Shown here piece after piece: positions 1 to 6,251 of a stretch of DNA of 6,251 nucleotides. A model generated the notes under the pieces. It worked only from the letters and a program-made list of their open reading frames with translations, ran no database searches and was not told the DNA's origin. How positions within the stretch are numbered: the first letter of the stretch is position 1; every line of letters starts with the position of its first letter. The stretch covers positions 8,639 through 14,889 of the forward strand of contig DEHY01000187.1 of assembly GCA_002352185.1 (NCBI GenBank), read 5' to 3'. This DNA comes from Competibacteraceae bacterium UBA2788. Its GTDB lineage: Bacteria; Pseudomonadota; Gammaproteobacteria; Competibacterales; Competibacteraceae. The position numbers and the translations under genes were made by a program.

Positions 1-410
1 GCCGCCCGCGCTCCAGCGGATTCGGCCATCGCGCCCAGCAAGGTCGTCACCGTACTTTTGCCATTGGTGCCGGTAATGGCGGCGACGGGCACTCGCGTCA
101 ATCGGGCCAGCAGTTCAATATCGCCCCACACCGGCACCCCATGCGCCGCCGCTTCGGCGATGGCGGGCGTCTTCACCGCCACCCCTGGACTGACGATCAA
201 GCGCGCGGCGTTTTTGAACCGCATCGGATTGAAACCGCCCAACCGGCAGGCCAGTTCCGGGAACTCCGCCCGTAACGCCGCTAACCCCGGCGGATCGGCG
301 CGACTGTCGCTCACCGTTACCGTCGCGCCCAACGCCATCAGCGCCCGCACGGTAGCCAGGCCGCTCTGACCCAGACCGACCACTGCCGTGGTTCCCCCCA
401 GTTGCGTCAT
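1..410 (-). CDS. murD: UDP-N-acetylmuramoyl-L-alanine--D-glutamate ligase MurD, N-terminal part (runs off the window)
   Basis: This cytoplasmic ligase adds D-glutamate to UDP-MurNAc-L-Ala using ATP, the second amino-acid step of the peptidoglycan stem peptide. My reading of the minus strand from the ATG at 410-408 gives 136 complete codons before the window edge. The start reads MTQLGGTTAVVGLGQSGLA, and the GLGxSG loop is the Rossmann-like UDP-binding motif of the MurD N-terminal domain. VSPGV (residues 73-77) and WGDIEL (95-100) follow, both typical of MurD. The ATP-binding P-loop GTNGKST falls at residues 114-120, close to its place in E. coli MurD. The central domain remainder and the C-terminal domain lie outside the window. 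The gene starts 14 nt after the mraY stop and has a good ribosome binding site, so it is co-transcribed with mraY. No frameshift is visible in the part present. Confidence 0.96.
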   Translation of the reverse strand, partial: MTQLGGTTAVVGLGQSGLATVRALMALGATVTVSDSRADPPGLAALRAEFPELACRLGGFNPMRFKNAARLIVSPGVAVKTPAIAEAAAHGVPVWGDIELLARLTRVPVAAITGTNGKSTVTTLLGAMAESAGARA

Positions 411-419
411 GTGCGGGAT

Positions 420-425
420 TCCTCT
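420..425 (-). promoter_or_regulatory. Ribosome binding site of murD
   Basis: The minus strand reads AGAGGA, followed by 9 nt and then the murD ATG at 410. The first A of the motif is the last base of the mraY TAA stop (427-425), so ribosomes finishing mraY end on top of the murD initiation site. This supports the ATG at 410 as the true start. Confidence 0.75.
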
Positions 426-1510
426 TACCGGATTTTCAAGGTCGCCAGGCCGATCAGCACCAGCATGATGGTGATGATCCAGAACCGGACGATCACCTTC
501 GGCTCCGGCCAGCCCTTGAGTTCGAAATGGTGGTGCAGCGGGGCCATGCGGAAGATGCGTCGGCCCGTGAGTTTGAACGAAGCCACTTGCAGGATCACCG
601 ACACGGTTTCCATCACGAAGACGCCGCCCATCACGAACAGCACCAGTTCCTGCCGCACGGCCACCGCGACTATGCCCAGCGCCGCGCCCAGCGCCAATGC
701 GCCCACATCGCCCATGAACACCTGGGCCGGGTAGGCGTTGAACCAGAGGAAGCCTAACCCGGCGCCGACCATCGCGGCGCAGAACACCAGCAGTTCGCCC
801 ACGCCCGGCACATGCGGAATGCCGAGATAGTCGGCGAAAATCCGGTTGCCGGAGGCGTAGCAGAATACCGCGAGCGCTCCGGCAACCATGACGGTGGGCA
901 CAATCGCCAGCCCGTCCAGCCCATCGGTAAGGTTGACCGCATTGCTGGAGCCGACGATGACGAAGTAGGTCAGCGGGACAAACAGCCAGCCCAGATTCAG
1001 CGCTACGCTCTTGAAAAACGGCACGATCAGCTGGGTCTCAGCCGGGGTCTGGACCGTGAAATACAGCAGCAGCGCCGCCGTCAATCCGGCGCCGGACTGC
1101 AAGGAATACTTGGCCCGCGCCGACAAGCCCCTGGAGTTGCGCAGGATCAGTTTCTTGTAATCGTCCATCCAGCCGATAGCGCCGAACGCCAGCGTTACCC
1201 CCAGCGCGATCCAGGTATAGCGGTTGCGCGGATCGGCCCATAGCAGGGTAGCGACCGCGATGGCGACCAGAATCAGCGCCCCGCCCATGGTCGGCGTGCC
1301 GGCTTTGGCGAGATGACTTTGAGGGCCATCCTCGCGGATGTGTTGACCAATCTGATAGCGGCTCAACCGCCGAATCAGAGCCGGCCCGACCATCAGCGAA
1401 ATGGACAGCGCCGTGAGAATCCCCAGAATCCCCCGCAGGGTCAGATACTGGAACGCATTGAAGCCACTGTAAAAATTATTGGTTAGCCATTCGGCCAGAA
1501 GGACCAGCAT
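425..1510 (-). CDS. mraY: Phospho-N-acetylmuramoyl-pentapeptide-transferase MraY
   Basis: MraY is an inner-membrane enzyme that transfers phospho-MurNAc-pentapeptide from UDP to undecaprenyl phosphate, making lipid I. The product is 361 residues, against 360 in E. coli, and aligns from the first residue (MLVLLAEWL, then [13 protein letters not shown]). About ten hydrophobic segments can be picked out, roughly at 25-45, 76-92, 98-114, 135-152, 173-188, 199-217, 238-257, 272-284, 288-311 and 341-358. Family signatures are all present: GTPTMGG (71-77), the Mg-binding DDYKK pair at D116-D117, [10 protein letters not shown] (193-202), [11 protein letters not shown] with D268 (265-275), and the HHH motif (326-328) followed by ELKGWPEP. 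The [13 protein letters not shown] variant, where E. coli has Ser and Gly, is as I recall also the Pseudomonas form, so it is not odd. The ATG at 1510 overlaps the murF TGA by one base (TGATG), and murD follows 14 nt after the stop. Confidence 0.98.
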   Translation of the reverse strand: MLVLLAEWLTNNFYSGFNAFQYLTLRGILGILTALSISLMVGPALIRRLSRYQIGQHIREDGPQSHLAKAGTPTMGGALILVAIAVATLLWADPRNRYTWIALGVTLAFGAIGWMDDYKKLILRNSRGLSARAKYSLQSGAGLTAALLLYFTVQTPAETQLIVPFFKSVALNLGWLFVPLTYFVIVGSSNAVNLTDGLDGLAIVPTVMVAGALAVFCYASGNRIFADYLGIPHVPGVGELLVFCAAMVGAGLGFLWFNAYPAQVFMGDVGALALGAALGIVAVAVRQELVLFVMGGVFVMETVSVILQVASFKLTGRRIFRMAPLHHHFELKGWPEPKVIVRFWIITIMLVLIGLATLKIR

Positions 1511-2898
1511 CAGCCGCGCTCCCCTGGCTGCGCGACCGGCTCCGCAGCGCCCACCAGCGCCGCCACCACCCGCTCCATCCGCAGCCCGCGAGAACCTTTG
1601 ATCAGTACGACGCCGGGATGATCACTCTGGAGATCGCGGCTTAAATCGGCGATCAGGCGATCCACGTCCTGATAATGATGACCGCCCTCGGTGAACGCCG
1701 CCGCCGCCGCCCGGCTGTGTTCGCCCAGCGTGTACAGCCGCTCGAATCCCGCACTCCGCGCTTCCCGCCCCGACTGGGCATGGAGCGCGTCCGCAGTCGG
1801 TCCCAGTTCCAGCATATCGCCCAGCACCAGCCATTTGCGGCCCGGTTCCGCTCCGACCGCCGCCAGCGCCGCCGCCAGCGAAGCCGGATTGGCGTTGTAG
1901 GCGTCATGGATCACCGCGCCGCCGTGCCTGCCGTGCAAGCGCTGCATCCGTCCGCCAACGCCGCGCAATGACTCCAGACCCTGGCGGATATCGGCCAGCG
2001 TTGCGCCCACCGTCAGCGCCGCCGCCGCCGCCGCCAGCGCGTTGCGGATGTTGTGCCGACCGGGCAGCGGCAGGTTGATTTCGATCTCGCCTTCGGGCGC
2101 GATCAAGCGAAACCGGTTACTGACCGGATCGAGGATTTCACCCCTCACCGTTGCCGGCTGCTCCAGCCCGAAGCTCGCGATCCGCCGCCCCGGATTCAAT
2201 CCGGCCCAATAGTCGGCGTATTCATCATCACGGTTGATGATCGCAACCCCGTCCGGCCCCAGGCCCTGGAAAATTTCGCCCTTGCCCTGCGCCACTCCGG
2301 CGACATCGCCGAAGCCGTCCAGATGGCAAGGGCCGGCATTATTGATGATCGCGACATCGGGACGCGCCAGCCCGGTCAAATAGGCGATCTCGCCGTGATG
2401 GTTCGCGCCCATTTCGATCACGGCGTAGCGATGTTCCGCATTCAGCCGCAATAAAGTGAGCGGCACTCCCAAGTCATTATTGAGATTGCCTTCGGTTGCC
2501 AGCGTCGTGCCGCGCACCCGCAAGATGGCGGCGATCATTTCCTTGAGGGTGGTTTTGCCATTGCTGCCGGTCAGCGCAATCAGCGGCCCGGTGAAACGGG
2601 AGCGCCACGCCGCCGCCAGTTGGCCCAGCGCACGCCGGGTATCGGCTACGCAGAGCTGCGGCAAGGGATCGGCCACCTTCCGGCTGACCAGTGCGGCGCA
2701 GGCTCCGCGTTCGCGGGCGGCGGCCACAAAATCATGTCCGTCAACGCGGAGTCCCGTCAGCGCTACGAACAAGGCGCCCGGCGGCAACACGCGGCTGTCA
2801 ATGCCAGCCGTGGAAAACGCCGCATCTTCGCCGACGATCACGCCGTCCAGCAAAACGGCGGCTTCGCGCAAGTGCAGGGGTGGAAAAACGTTACTCAT
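1510..2898 (-). CDS. murF: UDP-N-acetylmuramoyl-tripeptide--D-alanyl-D-alanine ligase MurF
   Basis: MurF is the cytoplasmic ATP-dependent ligase that adds D-Ala-D-Ala to UDP-MurNAc-tripeptide, completing the pentapeptide that MraY uses. From the ATG at 2898 it is 462 residues, against 452 in E. coli. The N-terminal UDP-substrate domain includes AGIDSR (31-36) and GALFVALTG (41-49). The central ATPase domain has P-loop TGSNGKTT (110-117), EGNLNND (136-142), [10 protein letters not shown] (162-171) and QGKGEIF (205-211), whose K206 fits the carbamylated lysine of Mur ligases. The C-terminal domain starts near HNIRNALAA (282-290) and carries [10 protein letters not shown] (331-340), LGDMLELG (359-366) and KGSRGLRME (434-442). 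The frame stays open upstream to an ATG at 3015, but those 39 extra residues would overlap murE by over 100 nt and do not look like MurF. The ATG at 2898, 1 nt after the murE stop and with a ribosome binding site, is preferred. Confidence 0.97.
   Translation of the reverse strand: MSNVFPPLHLREAAVLLDGVIVGEDAAFSTAGIDSRVLPPGALFVALTGLRVDGHDFVAAARERGACAALVSRKVADPLPQLCVADTRRALGQLAAAWRSRFTGPLIALTGSNGKTTLKEMIAAILRVRGTTLATEGNLNNDLGVPLTLLRLNAEHRYAVIEMGANHHGEIAYLTGLARPDVAIINNAGPCHLDGFGDVAGVAQGKGEIFQGLGPDGVAIINRDDEYADYWAGLNPGRRIASFGLEQPATVRGEILDPVSNRFRLIAPEGEIEINLPLPGRHNIRNALAAAAAALTVGATLADIRQGLESLRGVGGRMQRLHGRHGGAVIHDAYNANPASLAAALAAVGAEPGRKWLVLGDMLELGPTADALHAQSGREARSAGFERLYTLGEHSRAAAAAFTEGGHHYQDVDRLIADLSRDLQSDHPGVVLIKGSRGLRMERVVAALVGAAEPVAQPGERG
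1519..1524 (-). promoter_or_regulatory. Ribosome binding site of mraY
   Basis: The minus strand reads GGGGAG, containing the GGAG core, with 8 nt before the mraY ATG at 1510. It lies inside the last codons of murF, so translation of the two genes is probably coupled through the TGATG stop-start junction. Confidence 0.65.
2018..2035. repeat. (GCC)6 triplet tract inside murF
   Basis: Six perfect GCC units on the plus strand read as six consecutive GCG alanine codons in murF (residues 289-294), just after the conserved HNIRNAL motif. Because the unit is three bases, a slip would add or remove an alanine without shifting the frame. It probably reflects the GC-rich alanine codon bias in an alanine-rich helix rather than a regulatory repeat. 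Confidence 0.7.
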
Positions 2899-2899
2899 C

Positions 2900-4426
2900 T
2901 CAGGTGGATTCCTCTGAGCGCTGCGAAAACAGGCACTGCTGCGCGACCGTCCGATCACTGAATGGCCGTCGTTCGGCGCCGATGATTTGATAGTCTTCAT
3001 GGCCCTTGCCGGCAATCAGCACGATGTCGCCCGCCGTCGCTTCGGCCAGGGCTTGAACGATGGCGGCCTGCCGGTCGCGGATGACTTCAGCCGTTTCCGG
3101 TCGTTGCATTCCGGCCAGAATGTCGCTGACGATCCGATCCGGATTTTCGGTGCGCGGGTTGTCATCGGTCACGATCACCCGATCCGCCCAGCGCTCGGCG
3201 ATTGCGCCCATGAGTGGGCGTTTGCCCGGATCCCGGTCGCCGCCGCAGCCAAAGACGCACCACAGCCGCTGTCCGCCGTGTTCGCGCAGGGCGCTCAATA
3301 CCTGTTCCAGGGCGTGCGGGGTGTGGGCATAATCGATCACCGCCAGCGGCTGATTGAACTCGCCGCCCACCCGTTCCATCCGCCCCGGCACTGCTGCCGT
3401 GTGCGCCAATCGCGCCAGCGCCTCGTGGAACGGCAGATCCAGCGCCAGCAGGGTCGCCAGCGCCGCCAGTACGTTGCTGGCGTTGAACCGGCCCAGCACC
3501 CCGACGTGCAGTTCGCCCTCGCCCCACGAGGAACGAATCCCCAGTCGCAAACCCGTCGGCGATAACTCCAGCGTTTCGCCCCAGACCAGCCGCTCTGACT
3601 GGGCTGGCCGCTCGCCGAGGCCGTAACCGACTATCATGGGCGTCGCCCCGCAAAGATCGGCGGCGATGCTTCGGCCAAAGGCGTCATCCAGATTCAGCAC
3701 CGCCCAGCGCGGGCGATGACTCAGGAACAGGCGCCGCTTGGCGGCTGCGTAGGCTTCCAGGCTGCCGTGGTAGTCCAGGTGATCGCGGCTCAGGTGCGTC
3801 AATACGGCGACTGTGAACTCCACGCCCTCCACCCGGCCCTGATCTAATGCATGTGAGGATGCCTCCATCACGGCATAGCGTCGTCCGCCCGCCGCCAGCC
3901 TGGACAACCAGCGCTGTACCGCCAGCACATCCGGCGTCGTGTGCAGAGTGGGTTCAACCGCGCCATACACTCCCAGCCCCAGCGTCCCCAGCAGGCCGCA
4001 TGGCCCGGTCTCGGCATCGCTCAAGGCCTGGCCGATGAAATGAGCGCAGGAGGTTTTGCCATCGGTGCCGGTGATGCCCACTACCGCCATACGCCGGGAG
4101 GGGTGATCGTAAAAACGACTGGCGATCAGTCCCAGATTGCGCCGCAGATCCGGCATCGCCAGCAAAGGCGCTCCCGACCCGGCAGGGGGCAAAGGTCCGG
4201 GGCAGGGCGGCTCCCACACCACCGCCATCGCTCCCGCCGCCTGCACCGCCTCCAGAAATTCCAGCCCGTGCCGGCTGCCGCCGCGCATGGCGAAAAACAC
4301 ATCGCCCGGACCAACCTCGCGGCTGTCGGTCGCCAGGCCGATCACCGGGCGATCCGCCAGATCTGCCGGCGCCTCGGCAAAATCGGCCAGTAATTCACCC
4401 ACCGTCAGCGGCGCAGCCTGACTCAC
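2900..4426 (-). CDS. murE: UDP-N-acetylmuramoyl-L-alanyl-D-glutamate--2,6-diaminopimelate ligase MurE
   Basis: MurE is the cytoplasmic ATP-dependent ligase that adds meso-diaminopimelate to UDP-MurNAc-L-Ala-D-Glu. The product is 508 residues, against 495 in E. coli. The N-terminal substrate domain has ATDSREVGPGDVFFA (32-46). The central domain has P-loop GITGTDGKTS (117-126), HTTPD (162-166), EASSHALDQGR (188-198), LSRDHLDYHG (212-221) and AAKRRLF (228-234), where K230 matches the carbamylated lysine. The C-terminal domain has GRFNASN (312-318), VPGRMERV (347-354), DYAHTPHAL (365-373), FGCGGDRDPGKRP (392-404), DDNPRTENP (421-429) and AGKGHEDYQ (472-480). DNPR (422-425) is the established mark of meso-DAP rather than lysine specificity. 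A short proline-rich stretch (73-87) in the N-terminal domain may explain part of the extra length. The start is GTG, overlapping the ftsI stop by 4 nt (GTGA), with a GGAG site upstream. The P-loop has Asp where E. coli has Asn. Confidence 0.98.
   Translation of the reverse strand: MSQAAPLTVGELLADFAEAPADLADRPVIGLATDSREVGPGDVFFAMRGGSRHGLEFLEAVQAAGAMAVVWEPPCPGPLPPAGSGAPLLAMPDLRRNLGLIASRFYDHPSRRMAVVGITGTDGKTSCAHFIGQALSDAETGPCGLLGTLGLGVYGAVEPTLHTTPDVLAVQRWLSRLAAGGRRYAVMEASSHALDQGRVEGVEFTVAVLTHLSRDHLDYHGSLEAYAAAKRRLFLSHRPRWAVLNLDDAFGRSIAADLCGATPMIVGYGLGERPAQSERLVWGETLELSPTGLRLGIRSSWGEGELHVGVLGRFNASNVLAALATLLALDLPFHEALARLAHTAAVPGRMERVGGEFNQPLAVIDYAHTPHALEQVLSALREHGGQRLWCVFGCGGDRDPGKRPLMGAIAERWADRVIVTDDNPRTENPDRIVSDILAGMQRPETAEVIRDRQAAIVQALAEATAGDIVLIAGKGHEDYQIIGAERRPFSDRTVAQQCLFSQRSEEST
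2910..2915 (-). promoter_or_regulatory. Ribosome binding site of murF
   Basis: The minus strand reads AGAGGA, 11 nt before the ATG at 2898, inside the last codons of murE. The spacing is at the long end of the normal range. This site supports the start at 2898 over the upstream in-frame ATG at 3015. Confidence 0.65.
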
Positions 4427-6177
4427 GGCGCAGCTCCGATAACGGGCGCCGCCCCGGCGATTTTCATGGTCGGCATGTCGTCCGGGGTGATGTTGAGGAT
4501 GCGCAGCGCGCTGCCCATGGTCTGGCCGAAGACCGGCGCTGCGACCGTGCCGCCGTAGTAGGCGCCGCCCTTGGGTTCGTCAATGATGATGGCCATCACC
4601 AGACGCGGGGCGCTGGCCGGGGCCATGCCGGCGAACAGAGCAAAGTAACGGGTGGTGTAGCGACCGCCGAGGATCTTGCGCGCCGTGCCAGTCTTGCCGG
4701 CCACCCGGTAGCCCGGTACGCTGGCCTTGAGTCCGGTGCCTTCCTTGGTGACGACCTCTTCCATCATCGCCCGCACCTGTCGCACCGCCGATGCCGTCAG
4801 CACCCGCCGCTCGTCAGCGGGGCCAAGCGGCTGTTCCCGCTTGAGCAGGGTCAGTGGCCGTCGCACCCCGTCCGCCGCCAATACCCCATAGGCCTGGGCC
4901 AGTTGCAGGATGGTGAGGGAAAATCCGTAACCGAAGGCATGATTGGCGTGGCCGATCTCCGCCCATTTGCTGAATGGGCGCAGGACGCCGGCTTGCTCGC
5001 CGATCAGCCCCACCCCGGTTGTGGCGCCGATGCCCAGATTCCGATAAAGCTGCCACAGCCGCTCGGCGGGCATGGACAGCGCGATCTTAGTGACGCCGAC
5101 ATTGCTGGACTTGCTGATGATATGGGTCAGATCGATGGTGCCGTAGTTGTGAGTGTCGCGGACGGTATAGCGTCCAATCTGCATCGGCGCCGTATTCACC
5201 AGAGTGCTGGGCGTCCATTTGCCGCTCTCCAGGCCCAGCGCGACGGTAAAGGGTTTAATGGTTGAACCCGGCTCGTACACATCCGTGATTGTCCGGTTAC
5301 GCAGCAGATCGCCGTGCAGCTCAGTACGGTTGTTGGGGTTGCCGGCGGGCTGGTTCACCATCGCCAGGATTTCTCCACTGCGCGCATCAACAATCACCGC
5401 TGCGCCCGCGCTGGCTTTATTTTCCAGCACGGCGGTCTTCAGGGCGCGATAGGCCAGATATTGCAGCCGCCGGTCAATACTCAGCGTCAGCGTCTGGCCG
5501 GGCTGCGGAATCCGCAGGCTCTCCACATCTTCCACCACCCGGCCCAGCCGATCCTGAATCACTCGCTTGCTGCCCGGCACCCCGCGCAACTGGGCGTCGA
5601 AGGTTTTTTCCAGCCCTTCCTGCCCGGCATCGTCAATGTCGGTGAAGCCCAGCAGGTGCGAGGTGACTTCCGCATCGGGGTAGTAGCGGCGGTATTCGCG
5701 CTGCGCATGGACCCCGGCAATCTTGAGCTGCAAAATCTGCTGGGCCGCATTCGGCGCCAAATGTCGGCGCAGATAAACAAATTGGCGGGTTTCGCGTCCC
5801 GCCAGTTTCTGCTCCAGTTCGGTCGTGGTTATATCCAGCGCTGCCGCCAATACCGGCCAGCGCTCGCGCTGTTTCAGCAACTCCGGCGGATAGGCCCAGA
5901 TCGAATCCACCGGCGAACTCACCGCCAGCGGTTCGCCGTTACGATCCAGAATCATCCCCCGGTGGGCTGGCACTTCCACCGTGCGCAGATAGCGATCATC
6001 GCCCTGGTCTTGCAGGAAGTCCTTGTGAACCACCTGCAAATACGCGGCGCGAGCGAGCATGCCGCCCGCCGCCGTGAACAGCAGAACCAGCACCAGCCCG
6101 CGACGAGTTGTGGCGTCGGCCCATCTGCCCACCTGACGCAGTACACTCAGCGCGGTTCCCACCGGGTTCCGGCTCAT
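4423..6177 (-). CDS. ftsI: Septal peptidoglycan transpeptidase FtsI (penicillin-binding protein 3)
   Basis: FtsI is the class B penicillin-binding protein that cross-links peptidoglycan at the division septum with its partner FtsW, and a beta-lactam target. The product is 584 residues, against 588 in E. coli. About 27 cytoplasmic residues are followed by one membrane anchor (about 28-49), with the rest periplasmic. The non-catalytic dimerisation domain opens with VPAHRGMILDRNGEPLAVS (69-87) and includes LLGFTDIDDAGQEGLE (175-190). The transpeptidase domain has all three active-site motifs: STIK (catalytic S305, K308) in YEPGSTIKPF, SSN (357-359), and KTGT (495-498). FGYGFSLT (415-422) and YYGGTVAAPVFG (540-551) are also typical. 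The protein ends soon after ILNITPDD, with a short Ala/Pro-rich tail. The ATG at 6177 overlaps the ftsL stop by 4 nt (ATGA). I see no Shine-Dalgarno sequence before it, but this start gives the normal N-terminal length. Confidence 0.98.
   Translation of the reverse strand: MSRNPVGTALSVLRQVGRWADATTRRGLVLVLLFTAAGGMLARAAYLQVVHKDFLQDQGDDRYLRTVEVPAHRGMILDRNGEPLAVSSPVDSIWAYPPELLKQRERWPVLAAALDITTTELEQKLAGRETRQFVYLRRHLAPNAAQQILQLKIAGVHAQREYRRYYPDAEVTSHLLGFTDIDDAGQEGLEKTFDAQLRGVPGSKRVIQDRLGRVVEDVESLRIPQPGQTLTLSIDRRLQYLAYRALKTAVLENKASAGAAVIVDARSGEILAMVNQPAGNPNNRTELHGDLLRNRTITDVYEPGSTIKPFTVALGLESGKWTPSTLVNTAPMQIGRYTVRDTHNYGTIDLTHIISKSSNVGVTKIALSMPAERLWQLYRNLGIGATTGVGLIGEQAGVLRPFSKWAEIGHANHAFGYGFSLTILQLAQAYGVLAADGVRRPLTLLKREQPLGPADERRVLTASAVRQVRAMMEEVVTKEGTGLKASVPGYRVAGKTGTARKILGGRYTTRYFALFAGMAPASAPRLVMAIIIDEPKGGAYYGGTVAAPVFGQTMGSALRILNITPDDMPTMKIAGAAPVIGAAP
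4434..4437 (-). promoter_or_regulatory. Ribosome binding site of murE, decides the GTG start
   Basis: The minus strand reads GGAG, 7 nt before the GTG at 4426, inside the last codons of ftsI. No ATG lies in the first residues of the MurE-like reading frame, so this site and the GTGA stop-start overlap together fix the GTG as the start. Confidence 0.65.
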
Positions 6178-6251
6178 GGCGGCGCGATGTACAGAACCGC
6201 GCCAGGATCCGGCGTCAGCATGTTCAGTCGCGTCCGCGCCACGTTCTCGAT
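6174..6251 (-). CDS. ftsL: Cell division protein FtsL, C-terminal end only (runs off the window)
   Basis: FtsL is a small bitopic division protein whose periplasmic part binds FtsB and FtsQ and helps activate FtsW-FtsI. Only the last 25 codons and the stop are here. Read from the window edge they give IENVARTRLNMLTPDPGAV and then LYIAPP. An I/VExxA...LxM..P pattern is the usual ending of FtsL proteins (E. coli has VEEIATEKLQM), and the position directly before ftsI is where ftsL always lies in the dcw cluster. The TGA at 6176-6174 overlaps the ftsI ATG (ATGA). The transmembrane helix and coiled coil lie outside the window, so the call rests on a short tail plus synteny. Confidence 0.85.
   Translation of the reverse strand: MENVARTRLNMLTPDPGAVLYIAPP
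6180..6204 (-). promoter_or_regulatory. Inverted repeat (possible mRNA hairpin) directly before the ftsI start
   Basis: On the message strand GGCGCGGU pairs with AUCGCGCC around a 7-nt loop (UCUGUAC). The stem is 8 bp with one G-U pair, and one outer U-G pair could extend it. Six of the pairs are uninterrupted G-C. The stem ends 2 to 3 nt before the ftsI ATG, and no Shine-Dalgarno sequence is visible in the same stretch. It also encodes the last codons of ftsL. The repeat is visible in the sequence; a regulatory role is my inference. Confidence 0.4.

Noticed and set aside
265..275. Idea that MraY has an altered active-site loop (GDVGALALG instead of GDVGSLALG, MraY residues 265-275)
   Set aside because: The Asp is kept and, as I recall, the Ala form is also found in Pseudomonas MraY, so it is normal variation. 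The coordinates given here are residue numbers in MraY, not bases.
58..369. Plus-strand open frame of 103 codons at the left edge
   Set aside because: It is antisense to the N-terminal part of murD, which I could read clearly on the minus strand with its Rossmann and P-loop motifs.
812..1243. Plus-strand open frame of 143 codons opposite mraY
   Set aside because: It is a shadow frame opposite conserved MraY membrane segments and shows no domain of its own.
2456..2917. Plus-strand open frame of 153 codons opposite murF
   Set aside because: It is a shadow of murF with Ser/Arg/Ala-rich sequence, no clear ribosome binding site and no family resemblance.
2987..3565. Plus-strand open frame of 192 codons opposite murE
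   Set aside because: It lies wholly inside a well-supported gene, its translation is Arg/Gln/Pro-rich with no recognisable domain, and such long antisense frames are expected in GC-rich coding DNA.
1..6251. Search for a novel system, mobile element, CRISPR array, RNA gene, promoter or terminator
   Set aside because: All but about 15 bases are coding sequence of the conserved dcw cluster, and I saw no inserted gene, transposase, direct repeat array, tRNA-like fold or T-rich terminator.

Overview
The window is a stretch of the conserved division and cell wall (dcw) cluster. It lies entirely on the minus strand and reads from high to low coordinates as ftsL (C-terminal end only), ftsI, murE, murF, mraY and murD (N-terminal part only). 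This order is the classical one for Gammaproteobacteria. MraY, FtsI and MurE closely resemble the Enterobacteria and Pseudomonas versions: MraY ends in the typical HHH / LKGWPEP / LATLKIR region, and MurE carries the DNPR motif of meso-diaminopimelate-adding enzymes. The DNA is GC-rich by eye, with G or C favoured at third codon positions. The best reading is a non-enteric, high-GC, Gram-negative gammaproteobacterial chromosome with a meso-DAP peptidoglycan. I cannot name the genus.

Layout: ftsL 3' end (6251-6174), ftsI (6177-4423), murE (4426-2900), murF (2898-1510), mraY (1510-425), murD 5' part (410-1). The genes are packed almost without gaps. ftsL/ftsI and ftsI/murE overlap by 4 nt (ATGA and GTGA), murE/murF are 1 nt apart, murF/mraY overlap by 1 nt (TGATG), and mraY/murD are separated by 14 nt. 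No stretch longer than 14 nt lacks a gene. I see no promoter, terminator, RNA gene, mobile element or CRISPR array, which fits one long polycistronic message that starts upstream of the window and continues past it.

How the genes work together: MurD, MurE and MurF are paralogous ATP-dependent ligases that add D-Glu, meso-DAP and D-Ala-D-Ala to UDP-MurNAc-L-Ala in the cytoplasm. MraY then moves the finished phospho-MurNAc-pentapeptide onto undecaprenyl phosphate to make lipid I. FtsI (PBP3) cross-links the polymerised strands at the septum, and FtsL helps recruit and activate the FtsW-FtsI synthase. The segment therefore runs from septal cross-linking machinery through precursor synthesis.

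This is a housekeeping region and I found no new system. The most useful local observation is that ftsI has no visible Shine-Dalgarno sequence, and a GC-rich inverted repeat sits directly before its ATG. The four downstream genes do have recognisable ribosome binding sites. This suggests that ftsI translation depends on coupling to ftsL. Two start sites also need care: murE begins with GTG, and murF should start at 2898 rather than at the farthest upstream ATG at 3015.
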